Shown here: one piece after another, positions 9,153-15,134 of the stretch
Layout of the letters: every line of letters begins with the position of its first letter
Numbering within the stretch: the stretch's first letter is position 1
From: an uncultured Clostridia bacterium
GTDB taxonomy: Bacteria; Bacillota; Clostridia; Oscillospirales; Ruminococcaceae
DNA length: 20,160 nucleotides
NCBI GenBank assembly: GCA_947632425.1
Contig: CANRPG010000013.1
Span: forward strand, 1-20,160
Reading direction: 5' to 3'
Notes under the pieces: generated by a model
The model's database searches: none
The model's input: only the letters and a program-made list of their open reading frames with translations
Told to the model about the DNA's origin: nothing
Position numbers and translations under genes: made by a program

Positions 9153-9181
9153 TTGATATTCAGAAAAATATGTGTTATTAT
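9153..9181 (+). promoter_or_regulatory. Sigma-A-type promoter of ftsZ
   Basis: The -35 box TTGATA (9153-9158) and -10 box TATTAT (9176-9181) are separated by 17 nt. TG at 9173-9174 forms an extended -10 element. The surrounding DNA is very AT-rich. A transcript would begin near 9188 and have an untranslated leader of about 75 nt before the ATG at 9263. Confidence 0.75.
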
Positions 9182-9262
9182 AAATATGTATATAAAAATG
9201 CGTTATGTGCGCAAATGAAAATATAAATGTTGAATAAAAGAAATAACAGGGGGAAGTCAAAC

Positions 9263-10369
9263 ATGAGTTGGGCAATCAATACCGAAGAAACGTTTGGAGC
9301 TAAGATCAAGGTAATAGGCGTAGGCGGCGGCGGCGGAAACGCGCTGAACTGCATAGCATCAGAGGCTGCCGAGGGTTCTATAGATTACGGCAATGTTGAC
9401 TACATAGCAGTCAACACCGATATTCAGGCTCTTAAAAAATCTATCGCTACCGAAAAAATTCAGATAGGCACAAAGCTTACGCACGGTCTGGGCGCAGGCG
9501 GAAAGCCCGAAGTAGGCGAATCTTCCGCGCAGGAAAACAAGGAAGAAATAGCCGAGGCTCTTAAAGATGCCGATATGGTAGTTATCACCGCAGGCATGGG
9601 CGGCGGCACAGGCACAGGCGCAGCACCCGTTGTTGCCGAAATTTCCAGAGAGCTTGGCAAGCTGACTATCGCGGTCGTTACAAAGCCTTTCGCTTTTGAG
9701 GGCGCAAAGAAAATGGCTCAGGCTGAAAACGGTATAACAGAGCTTTTGAAGAATGTTGACTCTCTTATAGTTATACCCAACCAGAAGCTGCTCACGGGCG
9801 ACCAGAAGCTTACTATGCGGCAGGCGTTCTCGCTGTCTGACGGCATACTCAAAACAGGCGTTATGTCTATAGCAGATATAATTCTGAGAAACGGCGTTGT
9901 AAACGTTGACTTTGCCGACGTTACATCTATCCTCAAAGATGCAGGCTATGCGCATATTGCTATCGGTCACGGTCAGGGCAAGGACAAGGCTCAGGAAGCT
10001 GCAAAGCAGGTAATTTCCAGTCCGCTGCTTGAAACATCTATCAACGGCGCTAAGAGGCTGCTTATCAATATCGTTATGTCCGATGACATCATCACTGACG
10101 ACGTTGACGAGCTTACGAATATCATTACAAACGCTGTTGACCCCGAGGCTACTATCATCTTCGGTACTGATTACAAGGAAGATTCTACCGACGAGATATT
10201 CGTTACCGTTATCGCGGCTGATTTCAGCAATATCCCGGGACGTGAGGGCGAGGAGATCATTCCTGCACCGGTGGCTAAGCCCGAAACTACCACTGCAAGC
10301 GCTGCTTCAAAGCCTGCCGATAACCCCAACTATTACGACGATATATTCAATATCTTCAATAAGAAGTAA
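9263..10369 (+). CDS. ftsZ: Cell division GTPase FtsZ
   Basis: FtsZ is a tubulin-like GTPase that polymerises into the cytokinetic ring. I place the start at the ATG at 9263, where AGGGGGA (9248-9254) lies 8 nt upstream, rather than at the ATG at 9227, which lacks a ribosome site and would add 12 unusual residues. The 368-residue product has GVGGGGGNA (19-27), NTDIQAL (51-57), the tubulin signature GGGTGTGAAP (113-122) and the T7 catalytic loop with NVDFADV (214-220). A short Ala/Thr/Pro linker (about 333-354) leads to the tail YYDDIFNIFNKK. That tail keeps the acidic-hydrophobic pattern of the usual DIPxFL peptide but lacks its proline. The gene has its own promoter and a strong terminator. 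Confidence 0.97.
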   Translation: MSWAINTEETFGAKIKVIGVGGGGGNALNCIASEAAEGSIDYGNVDYIAVNTDIQALKKSIATEKIQIGTKLTHGLGAGGKPEVGESSAQENKEEIAEALKDADMVVITAGMGGGTGTGAAPVVAEISRELGKLTIAVVTKPFAFEGAKKMAQAENGITELLKNVDSLIVIPNQKLLTGDQKLTMRQAFSLSDGILKTGVMSIADIILRNGVVNVDFADVTSILKDAGYAHIAIGHGQGKDKAQEAAKQVISSPLLETSINGAKRLLINIVMSDDIITDDVDELTNIITNAVDPEATIIFGTDYKEDSTDEIFVTVIAADFSNIPGREGEEIIPAPVAKPETTTASAASKPADNPNYYDDIFNIFNKK

Positions 10370-10394
10370 TTTTGGCAATACTATAATAGTGTGA

Positions 10395-10422
10395 AACGCT
10401 CCGAGATTTTCGGGGCGTTTTT
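10395..10422 (+). terminator. Intrinsic terminator of ftsZ
   Basis: AACGCTCCGA (10395-10404) pairs with TCGGGGCGTT (10410-10419) over 10 bp including one G-U pair, with a 5-nt loop. The T-run is 10418-10422. A TTTTTGTGTA 10-mer starting at 10418 is repeated at 10430-10439. The AT-rich stretch from there to 10482 shows no gene. Confidence 0.88.
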
Positions 10423-10482
10423 GTGTAGATTTTTGTGTATATAAAAATTTTTGGTAAGCGCAAAATTTTTCGCCGCTTGCTA

Positions 10483-10511
10483 TTGCAAAAATTATTTGGA
10501 TTTGATATAAT
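10483..10511 (+). promoter_or_regulatory. Strong sigma-A promoter of the leader-corA unit
   Basis: TTGCAA (10483-10488), a 17-nt spacer and a perfect TATAAT (10506-10511), with TG at 10503-10504 giving an extended -10. The predicted start near 10518 gives about 40 nt before the leader ORF and about 150 nt before the corA ATG. Confidence 0.8.
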
Positions 10512-10557
10512 AATAGTATAGTTGCTTTTGCAGAAATAATTTTTCAGGAGGTGCGCT

Positions 10558-10629
10558 ATGAACCCCGACCCTTGTGGGAAACGTTCCCTTATAAAATTTA
10601 ACAGTCTCGCGGGGGAGGAGTGCGCCTAG
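10558..10629 (+). CDS. Leader peptide upstream of corA (MNPDP-type)
   Basis: A 23-codon ORF begins with ATG at 10558, 6 nt after a perfect AGGAGG (10546-10551), a stronger site than that of corA itself, and ends at TAG 10627-10629. The peptide starts MNPDPCGKRSLIKF and ends GEECA. It lies between the promoter and a CorA-type Mg2+ transporter, 38 nt before corA. The early Pro-Asp-Pro followed by basic residues resembles the enterobacterial Mg2+-sensing leader MgtL, which as I recall begins MEPDP and acts by making ribosomes unstable at low Mg2+. The resemblance is seen in the sequence; the regulatory role is inference. I know of no family for this peptide. Confidence 0.7.
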   Translation: MNPDPCGKRSLIKFNSLAGEECA

Positions 10630-10658
10630 AAGCTCTTGCCGCCGCGACAGAAAGGCGG
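10607..10658 (+). promoter_or_regulatory. Mutually exclusive RNA stems controlling access to the corA ribosome site
   Basis: CCGCC (10639-10643) pairs with GGCGG (10654-10658), covering the corA Shine-Dalgarno AGGCGG (10653-10658). Alternatively TCGCGG (10607-10612), inside the leader ORF, pairs with CCGCGA (10642-10647). The two stems share 10642-10643 and cannot form together. A ribosome near the leader stop would cover 10607-10612 and favour the blocking stem; early loss of the ribosome would free it and open the corA site. A separate small hairpin, GGGAA (10576-10580) with TTCCC (10584-10588), lies inside the leader. Base pairing is direct reading; the switch is inferred. Confidence 0.5.
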
Positions 10659-10667
10659 AATTGCTTT

Positions 10668-11588
10668 ATGATAAAATACCTGAAAAGTGCAGGCAGCAAG
10701 CTGGAAATGCTGGATAAAGCCGCTGAGGGCTGTTGGATCTCCGTTACGCAGCCCAGCAGCGAGGAAATAGAGTTTCTGATAAACGACCTCGGGCTGGACG
10801 CAGGCTTTGTGCGTTCATCGCTTGACGAGGAGGAAAGCTCTCACGTTGAGATAGAGGACGAGCAGACGCTCATTATCGTTGACACGCCGGTCGCAGATGC
10901 GCAAAAGTCGGATACAACGCTGTTTTATACAATGCCTGTCGGTATGATAATCACAGATAAGAATATAATAACGATATCCTCGCGCGAGAACAGCATACTA
11001 TCAGAGATAGAGAACGGCGCAATAAGAAATATGCAGACGAACATGAAAACACGCTTTGTGCTGCAATGTCTGCTGAAAATTACCGCGAAGTTTATGTTCA
11101 ACTTAAAGCAGATAGAAAAAATATCGCTGGGACTGGAAAAACAACTGCAAGGCGCGCCGAAGAACGAGGAGATAGTTCAGCTGCTGGGACTGGAAAAATC
11201 GATCGTTTACTTTTCAACATCGCTCAAAGCCAACGACGTCACCCTTGAAAAAATAAACAGGGGCAGGGTCATAAAGCTTTATGAGGAAGATCAGGATCTT
11301 CTGGACGATGTGCTTATCGAGATAAAGCAGGCGATCGAGATGGCGAGCATTTACGACAGCATACTTCACGGCATGGTAGATGCGTTTGCATCGGTTATTT
11401 CAAACAATGTTAACACGGTGATGTGGCGGCTGACTGTAATTACCATAATTATGGCGATACCGACCATAGTTTTCAGCTTCTACGGAATGAATACAGATCT
11501 TCCGCTGCCGTATACATGGTTCGCAACGCTGGCGGCGGTGGTGCTGACGGTCATTGTTGCAATAGTATTGCTAAAAAAGAAAAAGTGA
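10668..11588 (+). CDS. corA: CorA-family magnesium/divalent cation transporter
   Basis: CorA proteins form pentameric membrane channels for Mg2+ (sometimes Co2+ or Ni2+). The 306-residue protein has the large N-terminal cytoplasmic domain, a long helical stalk (about 150-250), two C-terminal membrane spans (about 254-271 and 284-302) and the signature YGMN at 272-275, followed by a basic KKKK end. The ATG at 10668 is chosen over the GTG at 10620: the GTG overlaps the leader ORF in another frame and would add a non-family 16-residue extension, while AGGCGG (10653-10658) is well spaced for the ATG. It is the only full-length protein of its unit; a new promoter lies downstream. The metal actually carried cannot be told from sequence. 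Confidence 0.93.
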   Translation: MIKYLKSAGSKLEMLDKAAEGCWISVTQPSSEEIEFLINDLGLDAGFVRSSLDEEESSHVEIEDEQTLIIVDTPVADAQKSDTTLFYTMPVGMIITDKNIITISSRENSILSEIENGAIRNMQTNMKTRFVLQCLLKITAKFMFNLKQIEKISLGLEKQLQGAPKNEEIVQLLGLEKSIVYFSTSLKANDVTLEKINRGRVIKLYEEDQDLLDDVLIEIKQAIEMASIYDSILHGMVDAFASVISNNVNTVMWRLTVITIIMAIPTIVFSFYGMNTDLPLPYTWFATLAAVVLTVIVAIVLLKKKK

Positions 11589-11633
11589 ATTTGTTCAAAT
11601 TATATAAAAAATGTGGCAGAGCATGAAAAGCAC

Positions 11634-11662
11634 TTGAAAAATGTTGCAGAATATTGTATAAT
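11634..11662 (+). promoter_or_regulatory. Promoter of the DivIVA-like gene
   Basis: TTGAAA (11634-11639) and a perfect TATAAT (11657-11662) are separated by 17 nt. The predicted start near 11669 leaves an AT-rich leader of about 75 nt ending in an AGGAGG ribosome site just before the ATG at 11746. No terminator was seen between corA and this promoter. Confidence 0.78.
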
Positions 11663-11745
11663 AAATTATTACGAGAGGTATACTTATATCCCCTCATTAT
11701 AATAAATGTAATAATATTTAAATATTTACAGGAGGTAGTGTCAAA

Positions 11746-13197
11746 ATGGCAGGTAACGGTTATTTGCGTACCGTAAACTTTGGTGGATTTGACAAGAAAG
11801 ACGTACTGGCATACGTTGACGAACTCAACACCAAAATTTACAATCTTGAAACGCAGTTGGGAGAGAAAACTGATGCTCTCGCGGCTTATGAGGCAAGCGG
11901 CGGAGCGGCAGCTTCGGAGAACTTCGAGGGTAAGGAAGCCCTTGAAAAGAAGCTGGAAGAGAGTCAGAAAAAGGTTGAAGAAAGCCATGCAAAAGTTTCA
12001 GAACTTATGGCATCTACAGACAGCCTGAAACTTCAGCTGACAACGGCTGAAAGCGACGCGGCAGAGAAAGATGCTCAGATAGAGCAGCTGAAAAATGAGA
12101 TAGAAGAACTGAAACAGAAAGTCTCCGATGCTGAGGCAAGCGCTGCGGCTGGCGGCGGAGCTGCATTTGATATGAGCGGACTGTTCATGGAGGCGCAGAA
12201 GTCTGCAAACGCTGTTGTAGCGCAGGCTAAGGAAGCTGCCAAGAAGATGGAGCAGGACGCCAAGGATCTTCAGGATCAGATACTTGAAGATGCCAACAAC
12301 CAGGCGGCTAAGATAGTAAGCGATGCAAACGAAGAAGCTAAGAATACTACCGAGACCGCAAAGGCTCAGGCTGATGCGATGATAAAGAACGCTCAGGAGC
12401 AGGAGGGCGTTATACTTGCAAAATCTCAGGGACTGAGAGATGCCGCAAGAGACGAATTTACCGATATCGACATAAACGTTCAGAAGATAGCAGGTCTGCT
12501 CAATGAGCTTCTCAATAGCAGCATTGAAAAGACAGATGTTCTCAAGAAGCTGACGGCAGAGGGTCTTCAGCTGGTAAATGGTGGCTCAAATTTTAAGTAT
12601 GTACCGAAAGGAAGTGATGCAGCGAAAATAAGTCAGAAAAACGATACTAAAGGTAATGACAATAAAGTAAATGCCCCGGTGCAAAACGCGCCGAAACAGA
12701 CAGCGCAGTCTGAGGCGGAGAAAAAGGCAAGAGACGAGCTCGACGAGCTTACAAGGCAGGCTCTGGCGGCGGTGCAGTCGCAGATAAACGAGCCCGACGT
12801 TAAGCCTGCGGAAAACAAGCCGCAGAAAAGTTCTTTTGCGACTTCTCTGAAATTCAGCGGCCCTGCGCCTGATTCGGTGAAGAAAGATGCCCCGAAGGCT
12901 CAGGAAGTTAAGGAAGAAGCCAAGGAAGAACTCAAGGCAGAAAAGCCGACATTCCATATGGCAGGAAACAAGCCTAAGCAGCCTGCCGAGGAGGAAAAGC
13001 AGCCCGAGCAGGCACCCAGACATAATGTTTCGGGTCTGTCGATGTCAAAAGCTCCTAAGTCTGCAAACCCTGTAAATGCGCAGGATCAGGACATGATGGC
13101 GGCTTTGGCACGCGGCATAGCCAGCGAAAACGACGAAGAGGCACTCTCGGACGAGGATATACTCAAATCGTGGGGCGGCAAAAAGGGCAATAAATAA
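11746..13197 (+). CDS. DivIVA-like coiled-coil protein
   Basis: The 483-residue protein opens with YLRTVNFGGFDKKDVLAYVD (6-25), which matches the DivIVA-type membrane-binding N-terminal pattern (F/GGY-D-K-x-D-V). A first coiled coil (about 27-48 and 60-132), a short Ala/Gly linker and a second long Ala-rich helical segment (about 145-275) follow. The remainder is a disordered Lys/Glu/Pro/Gln-rich region ending in a compact acidic motif LSDEDILKSWGGKKGNK. DivIVA-family proteins mark curved membrane and recruit division, growth or sporulation factors; a polar or septal scaffold role is inferred from the family and the nearby dcw cluster. The C-terminal extension is much longer than in Bacillus DivIVA. 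The gene has its own promoter and terminator. Confidence 0.75.
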   Translation: MAGNGYLRTVNFGGFDKKDVLAYVDELNTKIYNLETQLGEKTDALAAYEASGGAAASENFEGKEALEKKLEESQKKVEESHAKVSELMASTDSLKLQLTTAESDAAEKDAQIEQLKNEIEELKQKVSDAEASAAAGGGAAFDMSGLFMEAQKSANAVVAQAKEAAKKMEQDAKDLQDQILEDANNQAAKIVSDANEEAKNTTETAKAQADAMIKNAQEQEGVILAKSQGLRDAARDEFTDIDINVQKIAGLLNELLNSSIEKTDVLKKLTAEGLQLVNGGSNFKYVPKGSDAAKISQKNDTKGNDNKVNAPVQNAPKQTAQSEAEKKARDELDELTRQALAAVQSQINEPDVKPAENKPQKSSFATSLKFSGPAPDSVKKDAPKAQEVKEEAKEELKAEKPTFHMAGNKPKQPAEEEKQPEQAPRHNVSGLSMSKAPKSANPVNAQDQDMMAALARGIASENDEEALSDEDILKSWGGKKGNK

Positions 13198-13204
13198 AAT
13201 ACGC

Positions 13205-13242
13205 GCAGGATAGATCCCGCAAAAAGGTTCTATCCTGCTTTT
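13205..13242 (+). terminator. Intrinsic terminator after the DivIVA-like gene
   Basis: GCAGGATAGA (13205-13214) pairs perfectly with TCTATCCTGC (13229-13238) across a 14-nt loop, followed by TTTT (13239-13242). It lies directly upstream of the ribosome site of the next gene (AAAGGAG from 13248), so it also serves as a possible attenuator for that gene. Confidence 0.85.
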
Positions 13243-13261
13243 GTATAAAGGAGAATTTTAG

Positions 13262-13819
13262 GTGGAAGAAGTCATTGAGATAAACGCGCAGCAGCTGAAA
13301 GAAGCCGCGAAAACCCTGAGGGCAGGGGACAAGGTGCTGCTTTCGGGGATAGTGTATACATCGAGAGATGCGGCGCATAAGCGCATTATGCAAATGATAG
13401 AAAACGGCGAAAAATTGCCGTATGAGATAAAAGATGCGGTAATTTACTACGCAGGCCCTACACCTGCGCCCGAGGGTAAGCCGATAGGCTCTTGCGGGCC
13501 GACAACTTCGGGCAGAATGGACAAGTATGCGCCCAAACTTTTAGATATGGGGCTCGGCGGAATGATAGGCAAGGGCGAGCGATCGGTTGAGGTAATGGAG
13601 GCTATCAAGCGCAACGGAAGTATTTATTTGTGTGCCGTTGGCGGCGCAGGAGCGCTGGCAGGCAGGTGCATAACCGAGTGCGAGGTAATTGCTTTTGAGG
13701 ATCTCGGCTGCGAGTCGGTGAAAAGACTGCGCTTTGAAAAGTTTCCGCTGGTGGTGGCGTGCGACAGCTTCGGCGGCGATATATTCTCAAGCGGACGTGA
13801 AAAGTACAGACAGGCGTAA
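13262..13819 (+). CDS. Class I fumarate hydratase-type beta subunit (Fe-S hydro-lyase, C-terminal domain)
   Basis: This 185-residue protein matches the beta subunit (TtdB/FumB-C type) of two-subunit Fe-S hydro-lyases, which interconvert fumarate and malate or act on tartrate. Visible family motifs are AGPTPAPEGKPIGSCGPTTS (64-83), RMDKYAPKLLDMGLGGMIGK (85-104) with the following GERS, VGGAGAL (126-132) and the late FPLVVACDSFGGDIF segment. The start is GTG at 13262 with AAAGGAG 8-9 nt upstream. In most genomes the alpha subunit, which binds the 4Fe-4S cluster, sits next to it; neither flank here encodes one, so the partner must lie elsewhere or be missing. A terminator lies just upstream and I see no separate promoter. 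Fumarase rather than tartrate dehydratase is the more common role but is not proven. Confidence 0.85.
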   Translation: MEEVIEINAQQLKEAAKTLRAGDKVLLSGIVYTSRDAAHKRIMQMIENGEKLPYEIKDAVIYYAGPTPAPEGKPIGSCGPTTSGRMDKYAPKLLDMGLGGMIGKGERSVEVMEAIKRNGSIYLCAVGGAGALAGRCITECEVIAFEDLGCESVKRLRFEKFPLVVACDSFGGDIFSSGREKYRQA

Positions 13820-13845
13820 AATTTGTCATTTTGCTTAGTTTGTAC

Positions 13846-13875
13846 TTGACAAACGCAATACTTTTGTGCTATTAT
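13846..13875 (+). promoter_or_regulatory. Consensus promoter of the sigma factor gene
   Basis: A perfect -35 TTGACA (13846-13851) and -10 TATTAT (13870-13875) are separated by 18 nt, with TG at 13867-13868 as an extended -10. Transcription would begin near 13882, only about 12 nt before the ATG, right at the GGAGG ribosome site (13883-13887). Confidence 0.75.
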
Positions 13876-13893
13876 ATATAGTGGAGGCTTACC

Positions 13894-14460
13894 ATGACCG
13901 ATACGCAGATTATAGATCAGCTTTCAGACGAAGAACTTGTGCGGCTCGCGCTGCGTGACAGAGAGGCTCTTTCGGCGCTTATTATAAGGTATTACCCCAT
14001 AGCGGTGTGCAAGGCAAGGAAAATGGCGCGCGACGGCAGCGATGTGGACGATATTTTGCAGGAGGGCGTTCTGGGGCTTCTGGATGCGGTGAAGTCTTTT
14101 GATAAGGATAACGGAGCGGCGTTCCGTACATATGCAAACATCTGTATGAGAAACAGAATGCTGAATGCCGTTTCAGCCGTCGCTAGGAAAAGCGAAGCTC
14201 TTGAAGATATTGAGGAACAGCAGGATTGCGAGGGCAGCCCTGAAAGCATTGTAGTGCAGAGGGAGCACGAAAAGCTGCTGTTTGAAAACATCTCGCATAT
14301 GCTCTCGAGCAGCGAGTGGAGCGTTTTGCAGCTGTATTTAAACGCGCTGCCATACTCAGAGATAGCAAAAAGACTGGGCATTTCGGTAAAATCGGTAGAT
14401 AACGCGATGCAGAGGGTGCGCAAAAAACTGAAGAAAAATCTCACAAATTTCGGCGGCTGA
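13894..14460 (+). CDS. RNA polymerase sigma factor, sigma-70 family, SigH-like
   Basis: The 188-residue protein has region 2 at about 28-90 (RYYPIAVCKARKM, DVDDILQEGVLGLLDAVKSF, then FRTYANICMRNRML) and region 4 at about 134-182 with a helix-turn-helix (LPYSEIAKRLGISVKSVDNA). Regions 1 and 3 are absent. The DILQEGxxGLxxAxxxFD core-binding sequence and the size resemble the SigH/sigma-30 group of Firmicutes rather than a typical ECF factor. SigH starts sporulation or competence programmes in relatives; that role is only a guess here. No anti-sigma gene adjoins it. A strong vegetative promoter with a very short leader precedes it. The stop TGA at 14458-14460 is followed by a tRNA-like element. 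Confidence 0.88.
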   Translation: MTDTQIIDQLSDEELVRLALRDREALSALIIRYYPIAVCKARKMARDGSDVDDILQEGVLGLLDAVKSFDKDNGAAFRTYANICMRNRMLNAVSAVARKSEALEDIEEQQDCEGSPESIVVQREHEKLLFENISHMLSSSEWSVLQLYLNALPYSEIAKRLGISVKSVDNAMQRVRKKLKKNLTNFGG

Positions 14461-14470
14461 GCCGTCAGTA

Positions 14471-14536
14471 TGCCATAGTAGCTTAATTACAGAGCGTTGT
14501 TTAATCAAAGGTGTCGGTGCAAGTCCGACCACGGCA
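14471..14536 (+). ncRNA. tRNA-like element (degenerate or truncated cloverleaf)
   Basis: A good T arm is present: GTCGG (14513-14517), 7-nt loop TGCAAGT, CCGAC (14525-14529). A D-like arm, GCTT/GAGC (14481-14484 with 14492-14495), precedes it. The ends TGCCATA (14471-14477) and CACGGCA (14530-14536) can form five of seven acceptor pairs. Where a 17-nt anticodon arm should be there is only a 12-nt segment (14497-14508) able to form three pairs, so no anticodon can be read and the element is about 66 nt instead of 73-76. GCCGT (14461-14465) could pair with ACGGC (14531-14535) as an alternative. It may be a decayed tRNA or a tRNA-mimic leader of the next gene. Confidence 0.4.
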
Positions 14537-14542
14537 AAATCA

Positions 14543-14558
14543 TTAAAATCAATTTTAA
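14543..14558. promoter_or_regulatory. AT-rich palindrome before the zinc-ribbon gene
   Basis: TTAAAAT (14543-14549) and ATTTTAA (14552-14558) form a near-perfect palindrome with a 2-nt centre, just upstream of the ribosome site (GAGG at 14561-14564). It could be an operator, but a short AT palindrome in AT-rich DNA can arise by chance. Confidence 0.25.
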
Positions 14559-14573
14559 GCGAGGTAAAAGGAA

Positions 14574-14855
14574 ATGTACGAAGACAAGACATTGGTCTGC
14601 AAGGATTGTGGAAACGAATTTGTTTTTACAGCAGGCGAACAGGAATTTTATGCTGAGAAAGGCTTTGTAAACGAGCCGCAGAGATGCAAGGCTTGCAGAG
14701 ATGCAAGAAAAAATGCAGCAAAGGGCGAAAGAGAAATGTTTACAGCTACCTGCGCGGCTTGCGGAGGAGAAGCGAAAGTTCCGTTCAGACCGAGAGAGGA
14801 CAGACCTGTATATTGCAGCGAATGTTTCGCTAAGATGAAAGAAGAACAAGCGTAA
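14574..14855 (+). CDS. Small double zinc-ribbon protein
   Basis: The 93-residue protein has two four-cysteine zinc-binding units: C9-x2-C12 with C38-x2-C41, and C60-x2-C63 with C81-x2-C84. The first half (TLVCKDCGNEFVFTAGEQEF, then a second CxxC in PQRCKACRDARK) matches the clostridial 'probable zinc-ribbon' family (zf-trcl). The second half is a CxxC repeat domain often fused to it. The charge is mixed, and no signal peptide or membrane segment is present, so it is cytoplasmic, perhaps binding nucleic acid or ribosomes; its function is unknown. ATG at 14574 is preceded by GAGG 9 nt upstream. A tRNA-like element lies upstream and a strong terminator follows. Confidence 0.85.
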   Translation: MYEDKTLVCKDCGNEFVFTAGEQEFYAEKGFVNEPQRCKACRDARKNAAKGEREMFTATCAACGGEAKVPFRPREDRPVYCSECFAKMKEEQA

Positions 14856-14863
14856 AGCTGACC

Positions 14864-14894
14864 TGCCTGCGGTGAAATATCCGCAGGCATTTTT
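14864..14894 (+). terminator. Intrinsic terminator of the zinc-ribbon gene
   Basis: TGCCTGCGG (14864-14872) pairs perfectly with CCGCAGGCA (14881-14889) across an 8-nt loop, followed by five T residues (14890-14894). Confidence 0.92.
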
Positions 14895-14902
14895 ATGCTA
14901 AG

Positions 14903-14933
14903 CACGGGGGAACCCCGAACTTGTTCCCCCGTG
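14903..14933. repeat. Perfect 11-bp inverted repeat, GC-rich
   Basis: CACGGGGGAAC (14903-14913) and GTTCCCCCGTG (14923-14933) form a perfect stem with a 9-nt loop. There is no T-run, and a good terminator already lies just upstream, so this is not a simple second terminator. It is the first of three inverted repeats in this gap. Confidence 0.7.
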
Positions 14934-14946
14934 TACCCCTTCCTGC

Positions 14947-15011
14947 ATCGGCTCCGGTACCCTCACGCTAAAAAATTCACATTAAGATGTTCATTTTTTA
15001 GCTGCGCCGAT
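14947..15011. repeat. Nested inverted repeat
   Basis: GCTAAAAAAT (14967-14976) pairs with ATTTTTTAGC (14993-15002); after a TC/TC internal loop, ACAT (14979-14982) pairs with ATGT (14987-14990) around the loop TAAG. An outer stem ATCGGC (14947-14952) with GCCGAT (15006-15011) encloses it. The A/T tracts on both strands could also act as a bidirectional terminator. Confidence 0.6.
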
Positions 15012-15017
15012 AGCGGT

Positions 15018-15050
15018 GTAAACTTCGAGAAATGAATTCCCGAAGTTTAC
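15018..15050. repeat. Perfect 10-bp inverted repeat
   Basis: GTAAACTTCG (15018-15027) and CGAAGTTTAC (15041-15050) form a perfect stem with a 13-nt loop, followed by TTTATATATAA. It is the third strong inverted repeat in about 150 nt. No coding sequence was seen between 14856 and 15134. Confidence 0.65.
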
Positions 15051-15069
15051 TTTATATATAAGTTGGGTA

Positions 15070-15098
15070 TTGCTTTTTTTGATAAATTGGGTTATAAT
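15070..15098 (+). promoter_or_regulatory. Promoter of the DUF1858-trmK unit
   Basis: TTGCTT (15070-15075), a 17-nt spacer and a perfect TATAAT (15093-15098) lie 37 nt before the chosen ATG at 15135. Confidence 0.7.
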
Positions 15099-15134
15099 AT
15101 GTTTATAGAAGTCTTTAAGAAAGGAAGTTGCATC

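Noticed and set aside
9227..9262. Longer FtsZ start at ATG 9227
   Set aside because: No ribosome site precedes it and the extra residues are not FtsZ-like; AGGGGGA is correctly placed for ATG 9263.
10620..10667. Longer CorA start at GTG 10620
   Set aside because: It would overlap the leader ORF and add 16 residues not typical of the family; the ATG at 10668 has a well-placed ribosome site.
10518..10668. Possible M-box or other known metal riboswitch before corA
   Set aside because: The leader is too short and largely occupied by a translated ORF; I could not match the conserved M-box core.
14509..14536. Possible cobalamin riboswitch, because CGGTGCAAGTCCG resembles part of that aptamer
   Set aside because: The required downstream CCGCCACTG-type core and the rest of the aptamer are absent, and the fit to a T arm is better.
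15063..15134. Longer DUF1858 start at TTG 15063
   Set aside because: It lies upstream of the predicted promoter and lacks a ribosome site.
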